Source: Dethiobacter alkaliphilus
GTDB lineage: Bacteria > Bacillota > Dethiobacteria > DTU022 > UBA8154
Direction of reading: 5' to 3'
Assembly (NCBI GenBank): GCA_016841605.1
Contig: JAENYV010000022.1
Coordinates: 1-36,296, forward strand
Length of the DNA: 36,296 bases
In this document: positions 17,668 through 25,312 of the stretch, one piece after another
Layout of the letters: each line of letters opens with the position of its first letter
Numbering within the stretch: the stretch's first letter is position 1
Program-made: the position numbers and the translations under genes
Notes under the pieces: generated by a model
The model's input: the letters and a program-made list of their open reading frames with translations, nothing else
Told to the model about the DNA's origin: nothing
The model's database searches: none

Positions 17668-17752
17668 GATCACCTATTATTTAATATAACACTCTTTGCT
17701 ATTTTGGTAAACCACCAGAACCGTCCCCCTGGATCACCACTGGATCACCTAT
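17668..17752. repeat. Short repeats with a GAACCGTCCCC motif, possible REP-type remnant
   Basis: CTGGATCACC occurs twice, at 17729-17738 and 17740-17749, and GATCACCTAT occurs at 17668-17677 and again at 17743-17752. Just before them is CCAGAACCGTCCCCCTGG (17714-17731). From memory, AACCGTCCCC-type sequences recur in REP-like elements and next to REP-associated transposases in many genomes. The last copy reaches into the stop codon of the ABC gene. No transposase is nearby. Confidence 0.4.
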
Positions 17753-19494
17753 ATAGTCCATCCCAGACTTTCTTGTTGAAGACGCCACATTTTTGCATAC
17801 GGCCCATTTTGGGAAAGGAGCTCGTCATGGGTCCCCTCTTCGGCAAGGGCTCCCTCTTCAAGTACAACAATTTTATCGGCCTTTGCCACGGTACGCATAC
17901 GGTGGGCAATGATCAACACGGTTTTGTTACGAACCAGTTCGGAGATAGCCGTCTGGATTTTTGTTTCGTTTTCCACATCCAATGCAGCGGTAGCTTCATC
18001 TAGCAGGACGATGGGTGCATCCTTCAGCAAGGCCCGGGCAATGGAAATACGCTGGCGTTCACCGCCGGATAGTGTTTCTCCGTTTTCACCAATAATAGTT
18101 TTATATCCTTCGGGCATTTTTCGTACGAATTCGTCGCATTGTGCCAGTTTTGCCGCACGCATCACTTCCTCGTCGGAAGCATCGCGTTTTCCAATACGGA
18201 TATTGTCCATTATTGAAGCGTTGAACAAAACTACATCTTGAAATACTACTGCATAATTCTTCAAAAGGGTTTCAGGTTCTATTTCTCTAATATCATAGCC
18301 CCCTAAGAGAATTCTCCCTTTGTCGATATCCCAAAAGCGGGCCGCCAGTTTGGCCGAGGTGCTCTTTCCTCCGCCCGAAGGGCCTACCAAAGCGGTTATT
18401 TCACCTTGTTTAGCTGTAAATGAAACATTTTGTATAACCTGTTTCCCTTCTTGATAAGAGAAGCCGACATTATCGAAAACAATATCGAAGTTTTCAGGAT
18501 TGAACTCAGTATTCCCCTGTTGAATAGGCAGCGCTTCCATTTCATTCATGCGGTTAATGCGTACATCGAGATAGAACAGAGCAGCCAGGTTGTTGAATAC
18601 CTCACTCACCGGAGCATAAATACGAGAGGCAACTATTAGAAAAATAAGATAAGTGAATATGTCAATACTTCCTGATGAAATTAAATTTGCCCCTACGATA
18701 ATAACACTGACCAGTCCCAACTTCAGAAAACTTTGAGACGTGTTTACAAACCCTCCGACGAACAATTCGCCTCGAATTAGTTGTTTTTCATAATCATCAA
18801 TTGTCTTATTTAATTCATGCAGGTACGTTGCTTCCTGGTTATACGACTTTATTTCCTGTATTGTTTCCAGCCCTTCTTGTATTTGTTCGCTAACTTTGCG
18901 TTTTATACGATAACCTGAAAGGAATTCTTTCAGTTGGATTCTTTTCGATAAAACAATAATTGCCGCTGCTACCGGAACGACCCAGAATAAAGCCAGGGAT
19001 AGTTGCCAGTTATAAAAAAACAGCCCGATAGCAATGAGAAAAATACTGATAACAGAAGCAAAAAGTTGCGGAACAGCATGAGAGAATGTGTGCTCCAGGT
19101 CGGTGCTGTCTTCCATGATGGTTGACGTAAGGTCAGAAAGATTTTTCTCGCCAAAAAAAGCCAACGGAAGTTTTCGAAGTTTCTCAGCTAATGATATCCT
19201 GCGGTTGGCGCTTTCTTCATATACAGTGGTAAAAGTGCTTCTATACTGAAATATGGCAATAGCAAACATCAGCAACATAAATACTATTCCCAGTAAAATG
19301 TAATACCATAGCCCGTTGGTTATTGTAGCTGATTTGTCAAATACCCTATGCAGATAGTCGTCAAGAAACAAGAACATGAATACTGCACTCAGCATTAGTG
19401 CCATATTGAGCAAGGTTGTAAACAATGTACCCTTAATAAAATCCTTCGCTCCTTTACGTGACAGAGCAAACCGTTTTTGTATTGTTTTAAGCAT
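17749..19494 (-). CDS. ABC exporter half-transporter B (permease fused to ATPase)
   Basis: 581 residues from the ATG at 19494. Residues about 1-320 form a six-helix exporter membrane domain, and about 340-581 an ATPase. The ATPase has Walker A GPSGGGKST (about 368), signature LSGGERQR (about 473), Walker B IVLLDEATAALD (about 495) and the H-loop IAHRM (about 527), all intact. It pairs with the upstream half-transporter, overlapping it by eight bases. The start at 19494 has GGAAGGAGG six bases upstream; an upstream frame extension lies entirely inside the neighbour and is not used. Organisation and sequence recall YbtP/YbtQ or IrtA/IrtB pairs. A Fur-box-like site before the operon suggests iron-linked traffic. 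Confidence 0.93.
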   Translation of the reverse strand: MLKTIQKRFALSRKGAKDFIKGTLFTTLLNMALMLSAVFMFLFLDDYLHRVFDKSATITNGLWYYILLGIVFMLLMFAIAIFQYRSTFTTVYEESANRRISLAEKLRKLPLAFFGEKNLSDLTSTIMEDSTDLEHTFSHAVPQLFASVISIFLIAIGLFFYNWQLSLALFWVVPVAAAIIVLSKRIQLKEFLSGYRIKRKVSEQIQEGLETIQEIKSYNQEATYLHELNKTIDDYEKQLIRGELFVGGFVNTSQSFLKLGLVSVIIVGANLISSGSIDIFTYLIFLIVASRIYAPVSEVFNNLAALFYLDVRINRMNEMEALPIQQGNTEFNPENFDIVFDNVGFSYQEGKQVIQNVSFTAKQGEITALVGPSGGGKSTSAKLAARFWDIDKGRILLGGYDIREIEPETLLKNYAVVFQDVVLFNASIMDNIRIGKRDASDEEVMRAAKLAQCDEFVRKMPEGYKTIIGENGETLSGGERQRISIARALLKDAPIVLLDEATAALDVENETKIQTAISELVRNKTVLIIAHRMRTVAKADKIVVLEEGALAEEGTHDELLSQNGPYAKMWRLQQESLGWTI

Positions 19495-21259
19495 AATGCC
19501 CCTCCTTCCAAATTTTCCAATTGACAGATTTTTGGTATTCGCTCCACATACTTGCATAAGCTCCTTGCTTTTGTAATAATTTCTTATGAGTGCCCTGTTC
19601 GATAATTCTCCCGTCATTAATTACCAAAATGTTGTCAGAGGAAGTCACACTTGTTAAACGATGAGCAATCATGAGTACCGTTTTGCCTTTAGTCAGTTTT
19701 TTGAAAGCTTGTTGAATCAAATGCTCGTTTTCCGGGTCGGTAAAAGCTGTTGCCTCATCAAGGACCACTATCGGGGCATTTTTGAGGATCGCCCGCGCTA
19801 GAATGATTCTTTGCTGCTCACCACCTGAGAGATAGGTTCCTTCTGATCCGATTTTGGTGTGCAAACCATCCGGTAGTTTGTTGATAATTTCACGGCATTG
19901 TGCCATGTCAATAGCATGTTCAACCTCATCAATGGTCGCTGAAGGTTTGCCATACCTGATATTATCCAGTAAAGTACTTTTAAAAAGGCGGGTGTTCTGA
20001 AAGACAAAGGAAATTTGACTCATAAGTTCTTTTGGATTAATGTCTTTAACGTTTGTTTCTCCAATAAAGACATCACCCTCATCGGAATCCCAGAATCGGG
20101 GCACCAGTCTGGCAATGGTTGTTTTTCCGCCTCCGGATGCTCCGACCAATGCGGCAGTTTTTCCTGCGGGTATTTCGAAGCTTACGTTATCGACGGCTTT
20201 GTTGTTAGCCCCGGGATAGCTGAACGACACATTTGCAAACCGGATACTGTATCCTTTAATCGGTTTGGGATTAGCAGGGACTGCCGGCGGCGCAACAGCA
20301 GTAAGATTCTCAATGCGGTTAACGGCTTCGCTTGCTTGCCCGAAGGCCTGATTTATATACATGCTTCTCATAATGCTCTGAGATAAAATAGGCGTAATCA
20401 GGACATATAAAAACAGGTTAAGAATAGTTAAGGCATAATCTCCCGTATGGTTAATAATCAAGATAGCCACCGGTACCAGAAAAAACACAAAGCCATTAAT
20501 GATTACGGTGTATGTTGACATTGGCTTTTCCCACATTTTCGTATAATCAAACACCATGTTTTTATACCTTAAGATGCTGTTGTGGAAGTTTTTAAAAGAA
20601 AAAACTGTTTGCTGGAATACTTTTACAACAGGTATACCTCTTACATATTCAACAGCCTCTGTATTCATCTCCTCAAGAGATGTCATATAGCTTTTCATAA
20701 ATTGCTTGCCTTTTTCACTCATCATAAAACCCATTGTTAATATGGAAACAATGACAGGAACTAAACAAGCTAACCCTAGCCGCCAGTCAAAAATGAAAAT
20801 TAAAACTAAGACCGTTAAAGGCATCAGTATTGTCGCTGCAAGGTCTGGCATTTGGTGTGCCAGAAAACCGTGAGTAATGCCGGCATTGTCATCAATAATT
20901 TTACGAATGCGTCCGGTAGTATTACTGCTAAAAAAACCCAGGGGCATCCTAACAATTTTTTGCATAGCGAATCTACGCATATTGGTTTCAACTCTGAACG
21001 CCGCCAGGTGGGAAAACGACAAGGCTGCAAAATAGAGGAGAATACTAGCAATAGCCGTTCCTACTGCCCACCACGCATAGAAAGCGATCAGTCCGGAAGA
21101 AAAGTTGGCCCCAGCAGTAAACAATTCTCGAATGATAAACCAAATAAGAATATATGGTATCATTCCGGCAATTGTGCTAATTGCTGATAAAATCAATGCT
21201 GCCGGGAGGAGAGCTTTCCTTCCCACCATATAAGTTTGAAGTTTTTGTAATGTGTTCAT
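19487..21259 (-). CDS. ABC exporter half-transporter A (permease fused to ATPase)
   Basis: 590 residues. An exporter-type membrane domain (six helices, about residues 20-310) precedes an ATPase with Walker A GASGGGKTT (about 370), signature LSGGEQQR (about 475), Walker B IVVLDEATAFTD (about 498) and H-loop IAHRL (about 532). Both ATP sites of the pair therefore look catalytically competent, unlike many asymmetric heterodimers. The ATG at 21259 is preferred over that at 21265, because AAGGAGGT directly abuts the latter. It is first gene of a two-gene operon, behind a 280-base spacer with a Fur-box-like site and an inverted repeat, downstream of a TetR gene on the same strand. Confidence 0.93.
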   Translation of the reverse strand: MNTLQKLQTYMVGRKALLPAALILSAISTIAGMIPYILIWFIIRELFTAGANFSSGLIAFYAWWAVGTAIASILLYFAALSFSHLAAFRVETNMRRFAMQKIVRMPLGFFSSNTTGRIRKIIDDNAGITHGFLAHQMPDLAATILMPLTVLVLIFIFDWRLGLACLVPVIVSILTMGFMMSEKGKQFMKSYMTSLEEMNTEAVEYVRGIPVVKVFQQTVFSFKNFHNSILRYKNMVFDYTKMWEKPMSTYTVIINGFVFFLVPVAILIINHTGDYALTILNLFLYVLITPILSQSIMRSMYINQAFGQASEAVNRIENLTAVAPPAVPANPKPIKGYSIRFANVSFSYPGANNKAVDNVSFEIPAGKTAALVGASGGGKTTIARLVPRFWDSDEGDVFIGETNVKDINPKELMSQISFVFQNTRLFKSTLLDNIRYGKPSATIDEVEHAIDMAQCREIINKLPDGLHTKIGSEGTYLSGGEQQRIILARAILKNAPIVVLDEATAFTDPENEHLIQQAFKKLTKGKTVLMIAHRLTSVTSSDNILVINDGRIIEQGTHKKLLQKQGAYASMWSEYQKSVNWKIWKEGHYA

Positions 21260-21398
21260 AAACATACCTCCTTATATACTCAAATACTTTAAGAATATCC
21301 ATAAAAGCATATAACCAACAATTGTTACCACCAGCAATTTTTTAAATTTGCTGCAGAATATAACCTTTTGCAAAGAACCTCAAGCAAGATAATAATAT

Positions 21399-21413
21399 TG
21401 ATTTTCATTCTCA
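21399..21413 (-). promoter_or_regulatory. Fur-box-like site before the ABC exporter operon
   Basis: On the minus strand TGAGAATGAAAATCA matches the 7-1-7 Fur consensus TGATAAT-N-ATTATCA at 11 of 14 positions, in an AT-rich context about 140 bases before the first exporter gene. A weak TATTAT box lies right beside it. Iron-dependent repression is therefore plausible. This fits the resemblance to siderophore-type exporters, but it is inference from one site. Confidence 0.55.
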
Positions 21414-21502
21414 TTAAATGTTTAAAAAAAAACGTTGTTCTTATAAGTTGGAACTATTTAGTTTTTTATATTACGTCCAGACGCAAACCTCCCCCACCAA
21501 AC

Positions 21503-21520
21503 AGTTAGCTTAAACTAACT
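21503..21520. promoter_or_regulatory. Inverted repeat AGTTAG-N6-CTAACT
   Basis: A six-base-arm inverted repeat lies between the TetR stop and the Fur-like site. It may be a second operator for the exporter operon or a weak end-of-transcript hairpin for the TetR gene. There is no T-run, so I lean to an operator. Confidence 0.4.
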
Positions 21521-21540
21521 TCATGCGAAAAAAATATACG

Positions 21541-22179
21541 CTATTTGTCATATTTTTTTTCGCTGAAAAACTCATTTAAAACACTCTGCCATCCGCCGGT
21601 ATAGAATGTAACTAAAAAATCCAGGTTTTTGAGAGCTTCATCATGGCTCATGTTGTGACGAACAGGCTCAAACAGTGCGTTAATATAGCTCTCCGAGATA
21701 ATGTGTATGATTGTACGGTTTATTTTGGGGTTGACATTTTTGTTTCTTTTCATTCTTTCCAAATAAGCAAAAGTATGTTTCACCTCATGATTAACAAGAG
21801 TGTGAATATAATCAGATCTTGATGAACCGTCCGCACCAATAACTAAAAGTCTAAAAACATCAAAATATTTATAAATAAATTCATAAATTAAATAAAGATC
21901 ATCAAGTGTTTTTTGAAAGGTAATATCACTGACGACAGCTTCGGAATTATAGTAAGACTTACTTAACTCGGAGAACATTTCTTCTACTTTAATACAGACA
22001 GGGTCTACAATCGCCTCAAACAGAGCATTTTTATTTTTAAAATAGGTATAGATTGCGCCTGTTGTCATACCGGCGGCTGCGGCTATATTCCGGAGCGATG
22101 CGTCTTTAAAACCGTAATGCAGAAATTCCTGTTTGGCAAAATGTATAATTTTTTCCTGTACGCTCAACTCATCACTCAA
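21541..22179 (-). CDS. TetR/AcrR-family transcriptional regulator
   Basis: About 212 residues. The N-terminal HTH has IIHFAKQEFLHYGFKDASLRN followed by AAAGMTTGAIYTYFKNKNALF, characteristic of TetR repressors. The ligand domain is not assignable. The longest frame begins with GTG at 22203 but has no ribosome binding site there. AAGGAG occurs inside that frame, nine bases before a TTG at 22179, so I chose TTG as the start. This also leaves the 30-bp palindrome fully upstream. The gene probably controls itself and perhaps the ABC exporter operon downstream on the same strand. Confidence 0.88.
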   Translation of the reverse strand: MSDELSVQEKIIHFAKQEFLHYGFKDASLRNIAAAAGMTTGAIYTYFKNKNALFEAIVDPVCIKVEEMFSELSKSYYNSEAVVSDITFQKTLDDLYLIYEFIYKYFDVFRLLVIGADGSSRSDYIHTLVNHEVKHTFAYLERMKRNKNVNPKINRTIIHIISESYINALFEPVRHNMSHDEALKNLDFLVTFYTGGWQSVLNEFFSEKKYDK

Positions 22180-22201
22180 ATAGACTGTCTCCTTTTTTAA
22201 C

Positions 22202-22256
22202 ACATAACACTGTTATATAACAATGTTATGTTACAACTTCTTTTTTGATTTGTCAA
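22202..22256 (-). promoter_or_regulatory. TetR gene promoter with 30-bp palindromic operator
   Basis: On the minus strand TTGACA (22251-22256), 17 bases and TAACAT (22228-22233) form the promoter. A 30-base palindrome, imperfect at a single symmetric pair of positions, spans 22202-22231 and is built from TAACA/TGTTA half sites. It overlaps the -10 and the start point. The position is ideal for autorepression by the adjacent TetR protein. Confidence 0.8.
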
Positions 22257-22358
22257 TAGGGTAAATGGGATAATTTAAAATGGATAAATGGGATAATGTT
22301 GGCTAAGTCCCATATCTACTTTTCTTTAAATGCATTGTTTTTTATTCACACTATTCTG

Positions 22359-22400
22359 TTGACAAACGATACTATTTAAACTATTATTGTAAATATAGTA
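22359..22400 (+). promoter_or_regulatory. Promoter of the plus-strand TetR-amidohydrolase unit, with inverted repeat
   Basis: TTGACA (22359-22364), a 17-base spacer and TATTAT (22382-22387) form a near-consensus vegetative promoter, about 60 bases before the TetR start. TACTAT near 22370 and ATAGTA near 22395 form six-base inverted arms flanking the -10 and are a possible operator. Confidence 0.72.
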
Positions 22401-22446
22401 CATTTTTAAGTGGCATTTTTGCTCCTTAAGTGGTTGGAGGATAAGC

Positions 22447-23049
22447 ATGAACAAAAAAGCGGAAAAGATACTGAATACAACAATCAAACTATTCGTTCAT
22501 GAAGGTATCAAAAAAATTACAATGGACGATATTGCCAAATATACCAATGTATCTAAAGTTACAATATATAAGTATTTTAAGGATAAGGATACCTTATACC
22601 TGGAAGTCGGCAGACATATTTTTTCTCACTATACCGTCAAGCTTAATAATATCATGGCATCCGATGAAGTTCTTATTAAAAAGTTTTATGATTTTTTGGA
22701 TGTTGTCAGTGATTTTATCAATAGCGGCCACTTTGATTTATGTATGGAACTCACCAGGTACAACCAGGATGTTGAAACCGAATATAGGCTCTATTTGCAA
22801 ACATATAGAGGTTCCATGTTCAATTTAATCGATTCCGGGATGAAAGACGGCCTATTTAAAAGCAACCTGGATAAGAATGTAATTTTCCATTATATCGATA
22901 TGGGTATCGTATATTATCAGCAAAGCTCTGAGTATCGATACAAAATGCTCAACGATAGCGATTTCAAACAGCGATTTTTACTGTTCCATATCAGCAATAT
23001 TTTCATTGATGGAGAAAAAATATTATCAGTTCCTTACAAGACGATCTGA
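22447..23049 (+). CDS. TetR/AcrR-family transcriptional regulator
   Basis: 200 residues. HTH region: ILNTTIKLFVHEGIKKITMD, then YTNVSKVTIYKYFKDKDTLY, the TetR recognition helix pattern. The rest is helical with no known ligand signature. The ATG at 22447 follows GGAGG with six bases spacing and lies behind a strong promoter. The amidohydrolase starts 51 bases after its stop on the same strand, suggesting co-transcription and perhaps control of that enzyme by this regulator. The DNA is AT-rich compared with the M56 and AlkD genes further right. Confidence 0.94.
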   Translation: MNKKAEKILNTTIKLFVHEGIKKITMDDIAKYTNVSKVTIYKYFKDKDTLYLEVGRHIFSHYTVKLNNIMASDEVLIKKFYDFLDVVSDFINSGHFDLCMELTRYNQDVETEYRLYLQTYRGSMFNLIDSGMKDGLFKSNLDKNVIFHYIDMGIVYYQQSSEYRYKMLNDSDFKQRFLLFHISNIFIDGEKILSVPYKTI

Positions 23050-23100
23050 TGGGAGAATCTGTGTTACAATACTATTTATTGCTCAAGGAGAACGATTTCC

Positions 23101-24399
23101 ATGTTAATAATTAAAAACGTAAATATTGTTTCCATGAATAGTAGAAAAGTAGATCATAATCAATCCTTACTAATTCGCAATGGCATCATTGTAGCCATAG
23201 GCAATCAACTTCCATCGCCGGAAACAGCTTGTCCTGTCATCAATGCACGCGGTCAATATTTGATGCCGGGCCTGATCAATATGCATACCCATCTGGGTGA
23301 CAACCGGGACGATTTGCTGCTGTATCTTGTGAACGGTATTACCACCATACGGAATATGTGGGGATTTGAAAGCTTTCACCTTGGCCAGTATTTTTTAGGT
23401 ACACGGGTGTTCCACCATCTGGAGCTGAAAAAGCAGATCAGCAAAGGGCGTATTACAGGTCCCGATATCAATACACCGGGAGCTTTGTTGGACGGGGACC
23501 CGCCTTTTTTCCCAAAGTTCATGTATATACATGCCATTAAAGACATTGGACAAATTAGAAAAATTATAAAAACACAGGCCGGCAAAGGATATGATTTCAT
23601 TAAAATCTATTCCAAGCTATCCCTGAAAAATTTTAACGATATTATACGTATAGCCAAGGAATTCAATATGCCTGTAGCAGGGCATGTACCAGATGCAGTA
23701 GGGTTAAAACATGCACTTGAATCTCAAATGAAGTCCATTGAGCATTTATATGGGTTTGTTAACCCTTATCACCCGGAGAAAAATCTGAATGATGAAGAAA
23801 TTAAGCTGATGGCAGGTCTGGCGGCCTCTAACAATGTTTGGAATTGTCCTACTCTTATTGCAAATGAACGACTGGCCAACGTTCAAAAACAAGCGGAGTA
23901 TGAAAGGGAGAAACCGCTTGCGTATATTTCACAAAAAAACATAAAGGCTATGCGCTTTTTGATAAAGGAATCAAGAAAAGTATTTGAAAAAGCAGGATTT
24001 ACTGATCAACAAGCATATATGGAAAAATTGTTTCTTATAGTCCGTCATCTAAAATCGGAAGGCGCGGGTATATTGCTCGGTACAGATAAGGCTGTTCCTT
24101 ACGTGGTCGCCGGTTTTGCTGAACATCAGGAGATGCAGCTGTTGGCGCAAGCCGGCCTCACAAACTATGAGATCATCAGCGCCGGGACTGTTAATGCAGC
24201 AAGATGCCTGGGTAAAGAAGCAGAAATTGGAACGATCGGGATCGGTAAAAAAGCCGATATGATTTTAACTGAAAAAAACCCGCTTGATGATCTGCATACC
24301 ATATCCTGTCATCTTGGAGTAATCAAGCATGGAGTCTATTATTCGAGAGAAGCATGCAATAATATACTCGCAGAAATAAAAAGACGCGTATCGAGATGA
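23101..24399 (+). CDS. Amidohydrolase-family metal-dependent hydrolase
   Basis: 432 residues, a TIM-barrel amidohydrolase. Metal ligands expected of a binuclear site are all visible: HTH (His62, His64) after a PGLINM strand, a lysine suited to carboxylation (Lys168 in YDFIKIYS), His195 (AGHVPD), His215 (SIEHLYGF) and Asp329 (LLGTDKAVP). The C-terminus has AEIGTIGIGKKADMILTEKNPL, the usual closing beta-sandwich of this family. It is closest in style to the imidazolonepropionase/prolidase-like branch, and the substrate is not readable. The start has AAGGAG about ten bases upstream. There is no signal peptide, so it is cytoplasmic. It follows a TetR gene. Confidence 0.92.
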   Translation: MLIIKNVNIVSMNSRKVDHNQSLLIRNGIIVAIGNQLPSPETACPVINARGQYLMPGLINMHTHLGDNRDDLLLYLVNGITTIRNMWGFESFHLGQYFLGTRVFHHLELKKQISKGRITGPDINTPGALLDGDPPFFPKFMYIHAIKDIGQIRKIIKTQAGKGYDFIKIYSKLSLKNFNDIIRIAKEFNMPVAGHVPDAVGLKHALESQMKSIEHLYGFVNPYHPEKNLNDEEIKLMAGLAASNNVWNCPTLIANERLANVQKQAEYEREKPLAYISQKNIKAMRFLIKESRKVFEKAGFTDQQAYMEKLFLIVRHLKSEGAGILLGTDKAVPYVVAGFAEHQEMQLLAQAGLTNYEIISAGTVNAARCLGKEAEIGTIGIGKKADMILTEKNPLDDLHTISCHLGVIKHGVYYSREACNNILAEIKRRVSR

Positions 24400-24409
24400 T
24401 TTATTTCTC

Positions 24410-24586
24410 CTAGTCTTGGCGATACATGCTTCTCACGTTTTCGACAAAAGGACGCAAGTCTCCACATCCCTTACAGTCGGTTCGTCGAGTATATAAATCA
24501 GGGGATCCATCTTTGAATCCAAATGGAAATTCAGGTATGCATAATTGGTTCGAATATTCCCTAATATGGTTATTCAGCGTGTCCAT
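24410..24586 (-). CDS. Small cysteine-containing protein, 58 residues, unknown
   Basis: The ATG at 24586 has GAGGAG seven bases upstream and lies four bases after the stop of the DUF3795 gene, so the two are almost certainly translationally coupled. The protein contains one Cys near the N-terminus (NQLCIPEF) and a late TDCKGCGDLRPFVENV segment, whose CKGC looks like half of a metal or thiol site. The longer frame starting at 24637 would overlap the DUF3795 gene and lacks a ribosome site. I do not recognise the family. The pairing suggests a small partner of the cysteine-rich DUF3795 protein. Confidence 0.7.
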   Translation of the reverse strand: MDTLNNHIREYSNQLCIPEFPFGFKDGSPDLYTRRTDCKGCGDLRPFVENVRSMYRQD

Positions 24587-24590
24587 AAAT

Positions 24591-25037
24591 CTACTCCTCG
24601 TTCCAGCGATATTTTTTATTCCGGAGTAACGTATCAATATTACAATTCAAGCACAGTCCGTTATGACAGCATATCACTCCGCCGCACTCTGTGCAGCGCC
24701 ACTTTTTCTCTTCTTTTTTCAGGAATCCTTCCATGCCGTATTCTTTAATAAATTTGAGATTTTCTATCATACTCATGTGATATTTAGTGCGGTAGCGCTT
24801 ATCCAATGATTTCAACCTTTTGCAGGGAAAAGCTTCGCACTCAATGCAAAATCGGACTTTCCCTTTTCCAAGCAATTCACATCGATCACGCATGTGGATA
24901 CAGTTTTCTCCTCTCGGAATACAGCCGGGACAATATTTCTTGCGGAATCCCTGTTTGTTCAAGTCCTTTTTCATAAAGTGGTAAGCAATGCATAAGCTGC
25001 AATTCATTCCGCAGGGAGCAATAAGCTTTTCCTCCAT
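24591..25037 (-). CDS. DUF3795 cysteine-rich protein
   Basis: 148 residues with 16 cysteines. The start EKLIAPCGMNCSLCIAYH and the middle YCPGC, then CIECEAFPCKRLK, match DUF3795 proteins of anaerobic bacteria and archaea. The C-terminal CTECGGVICCHNGLCLNC is a second Cys cluster of zinc-ribbon type. The protein probably binds zinc or iron-sulfur; no activity is known for the family. The ATG at 25037 follows GAGGTG, with a promoter at 25079-25107. It is followed directly by the 58-residue gene. Confidence 0.92.
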   Translation of the reverse strand: MEEKLIAPCGMNCSLCIAYHFMKKDLNKQGFRKKYCPGCIPRGENCIHMRDRCELLGKGKVRFCIECEAFPCKRLKSLDKRYRTKYHMSMIENLKFIKEYGMEGFLKKEEKKWRCTECGGVICCHNGLCLNCNIDTLLRNKKYRWNEE

Positions 25038-25078
25038 TTTTGCACCTCATCCCCTACAATATATAAGTAAGTAACTTA

Positions 25079-25107
25079 ATTTAATAACTCACGGTTCAAG
25101 AAGTCAA
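25079..25107 (-). promoter_or_regulatory. Promoter of the DUF3795 gene
   Basis: On the minus strand TTGACT (25102-25107), 17 bases, then TTAAAT (25079-25084), about 40 bases before the start codon. A TTACTTACTTA stretch follows the -10 and could be a binding site. Confidence 0.6.
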
Positions 25108-25264
25108 CAAATTTTTGTATCTCATTGTATATACCCATTTCCATTCATCCTTTAGTTTTATATAAAAGTAAATTTTTTACAAATGCAGACACCAAATAAA
25201 CCTTGCCGGCAATTGCAGCTTCCGTCTTGGGTACAAAACAGCTATTTAATTGGACGGAAATCTA

Positions 25265-25295
25265 TTGACTATCACCTTAGGGTTTGATGTATGAT
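25265..25295 (+). promoter_or_regulatory. MerR-type promoter with 19-base spacer
   Basis: TTGACT (25265-25270) and TATGAT (25290-25295) are separated by 19 bases. This is the overlong spacer that MerR-family activators correct by twisting DNA. ACCTTAGGGT sits in the spacer like a MerR operator core. The start point would fall only about ten bases before the ATG, so the leader is very short. Confidence 0.7.
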
Positions 25296-25312
25296 AGCAT
25301 TGAGGTGATAAA

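Noticed and set aside
24410-24637. 75-residue version of the small cysteine gene
   Set aside because: The longer start has no ribosome site and lies inside the DUF3795 gene. The ATG at 24586 has a strong one.
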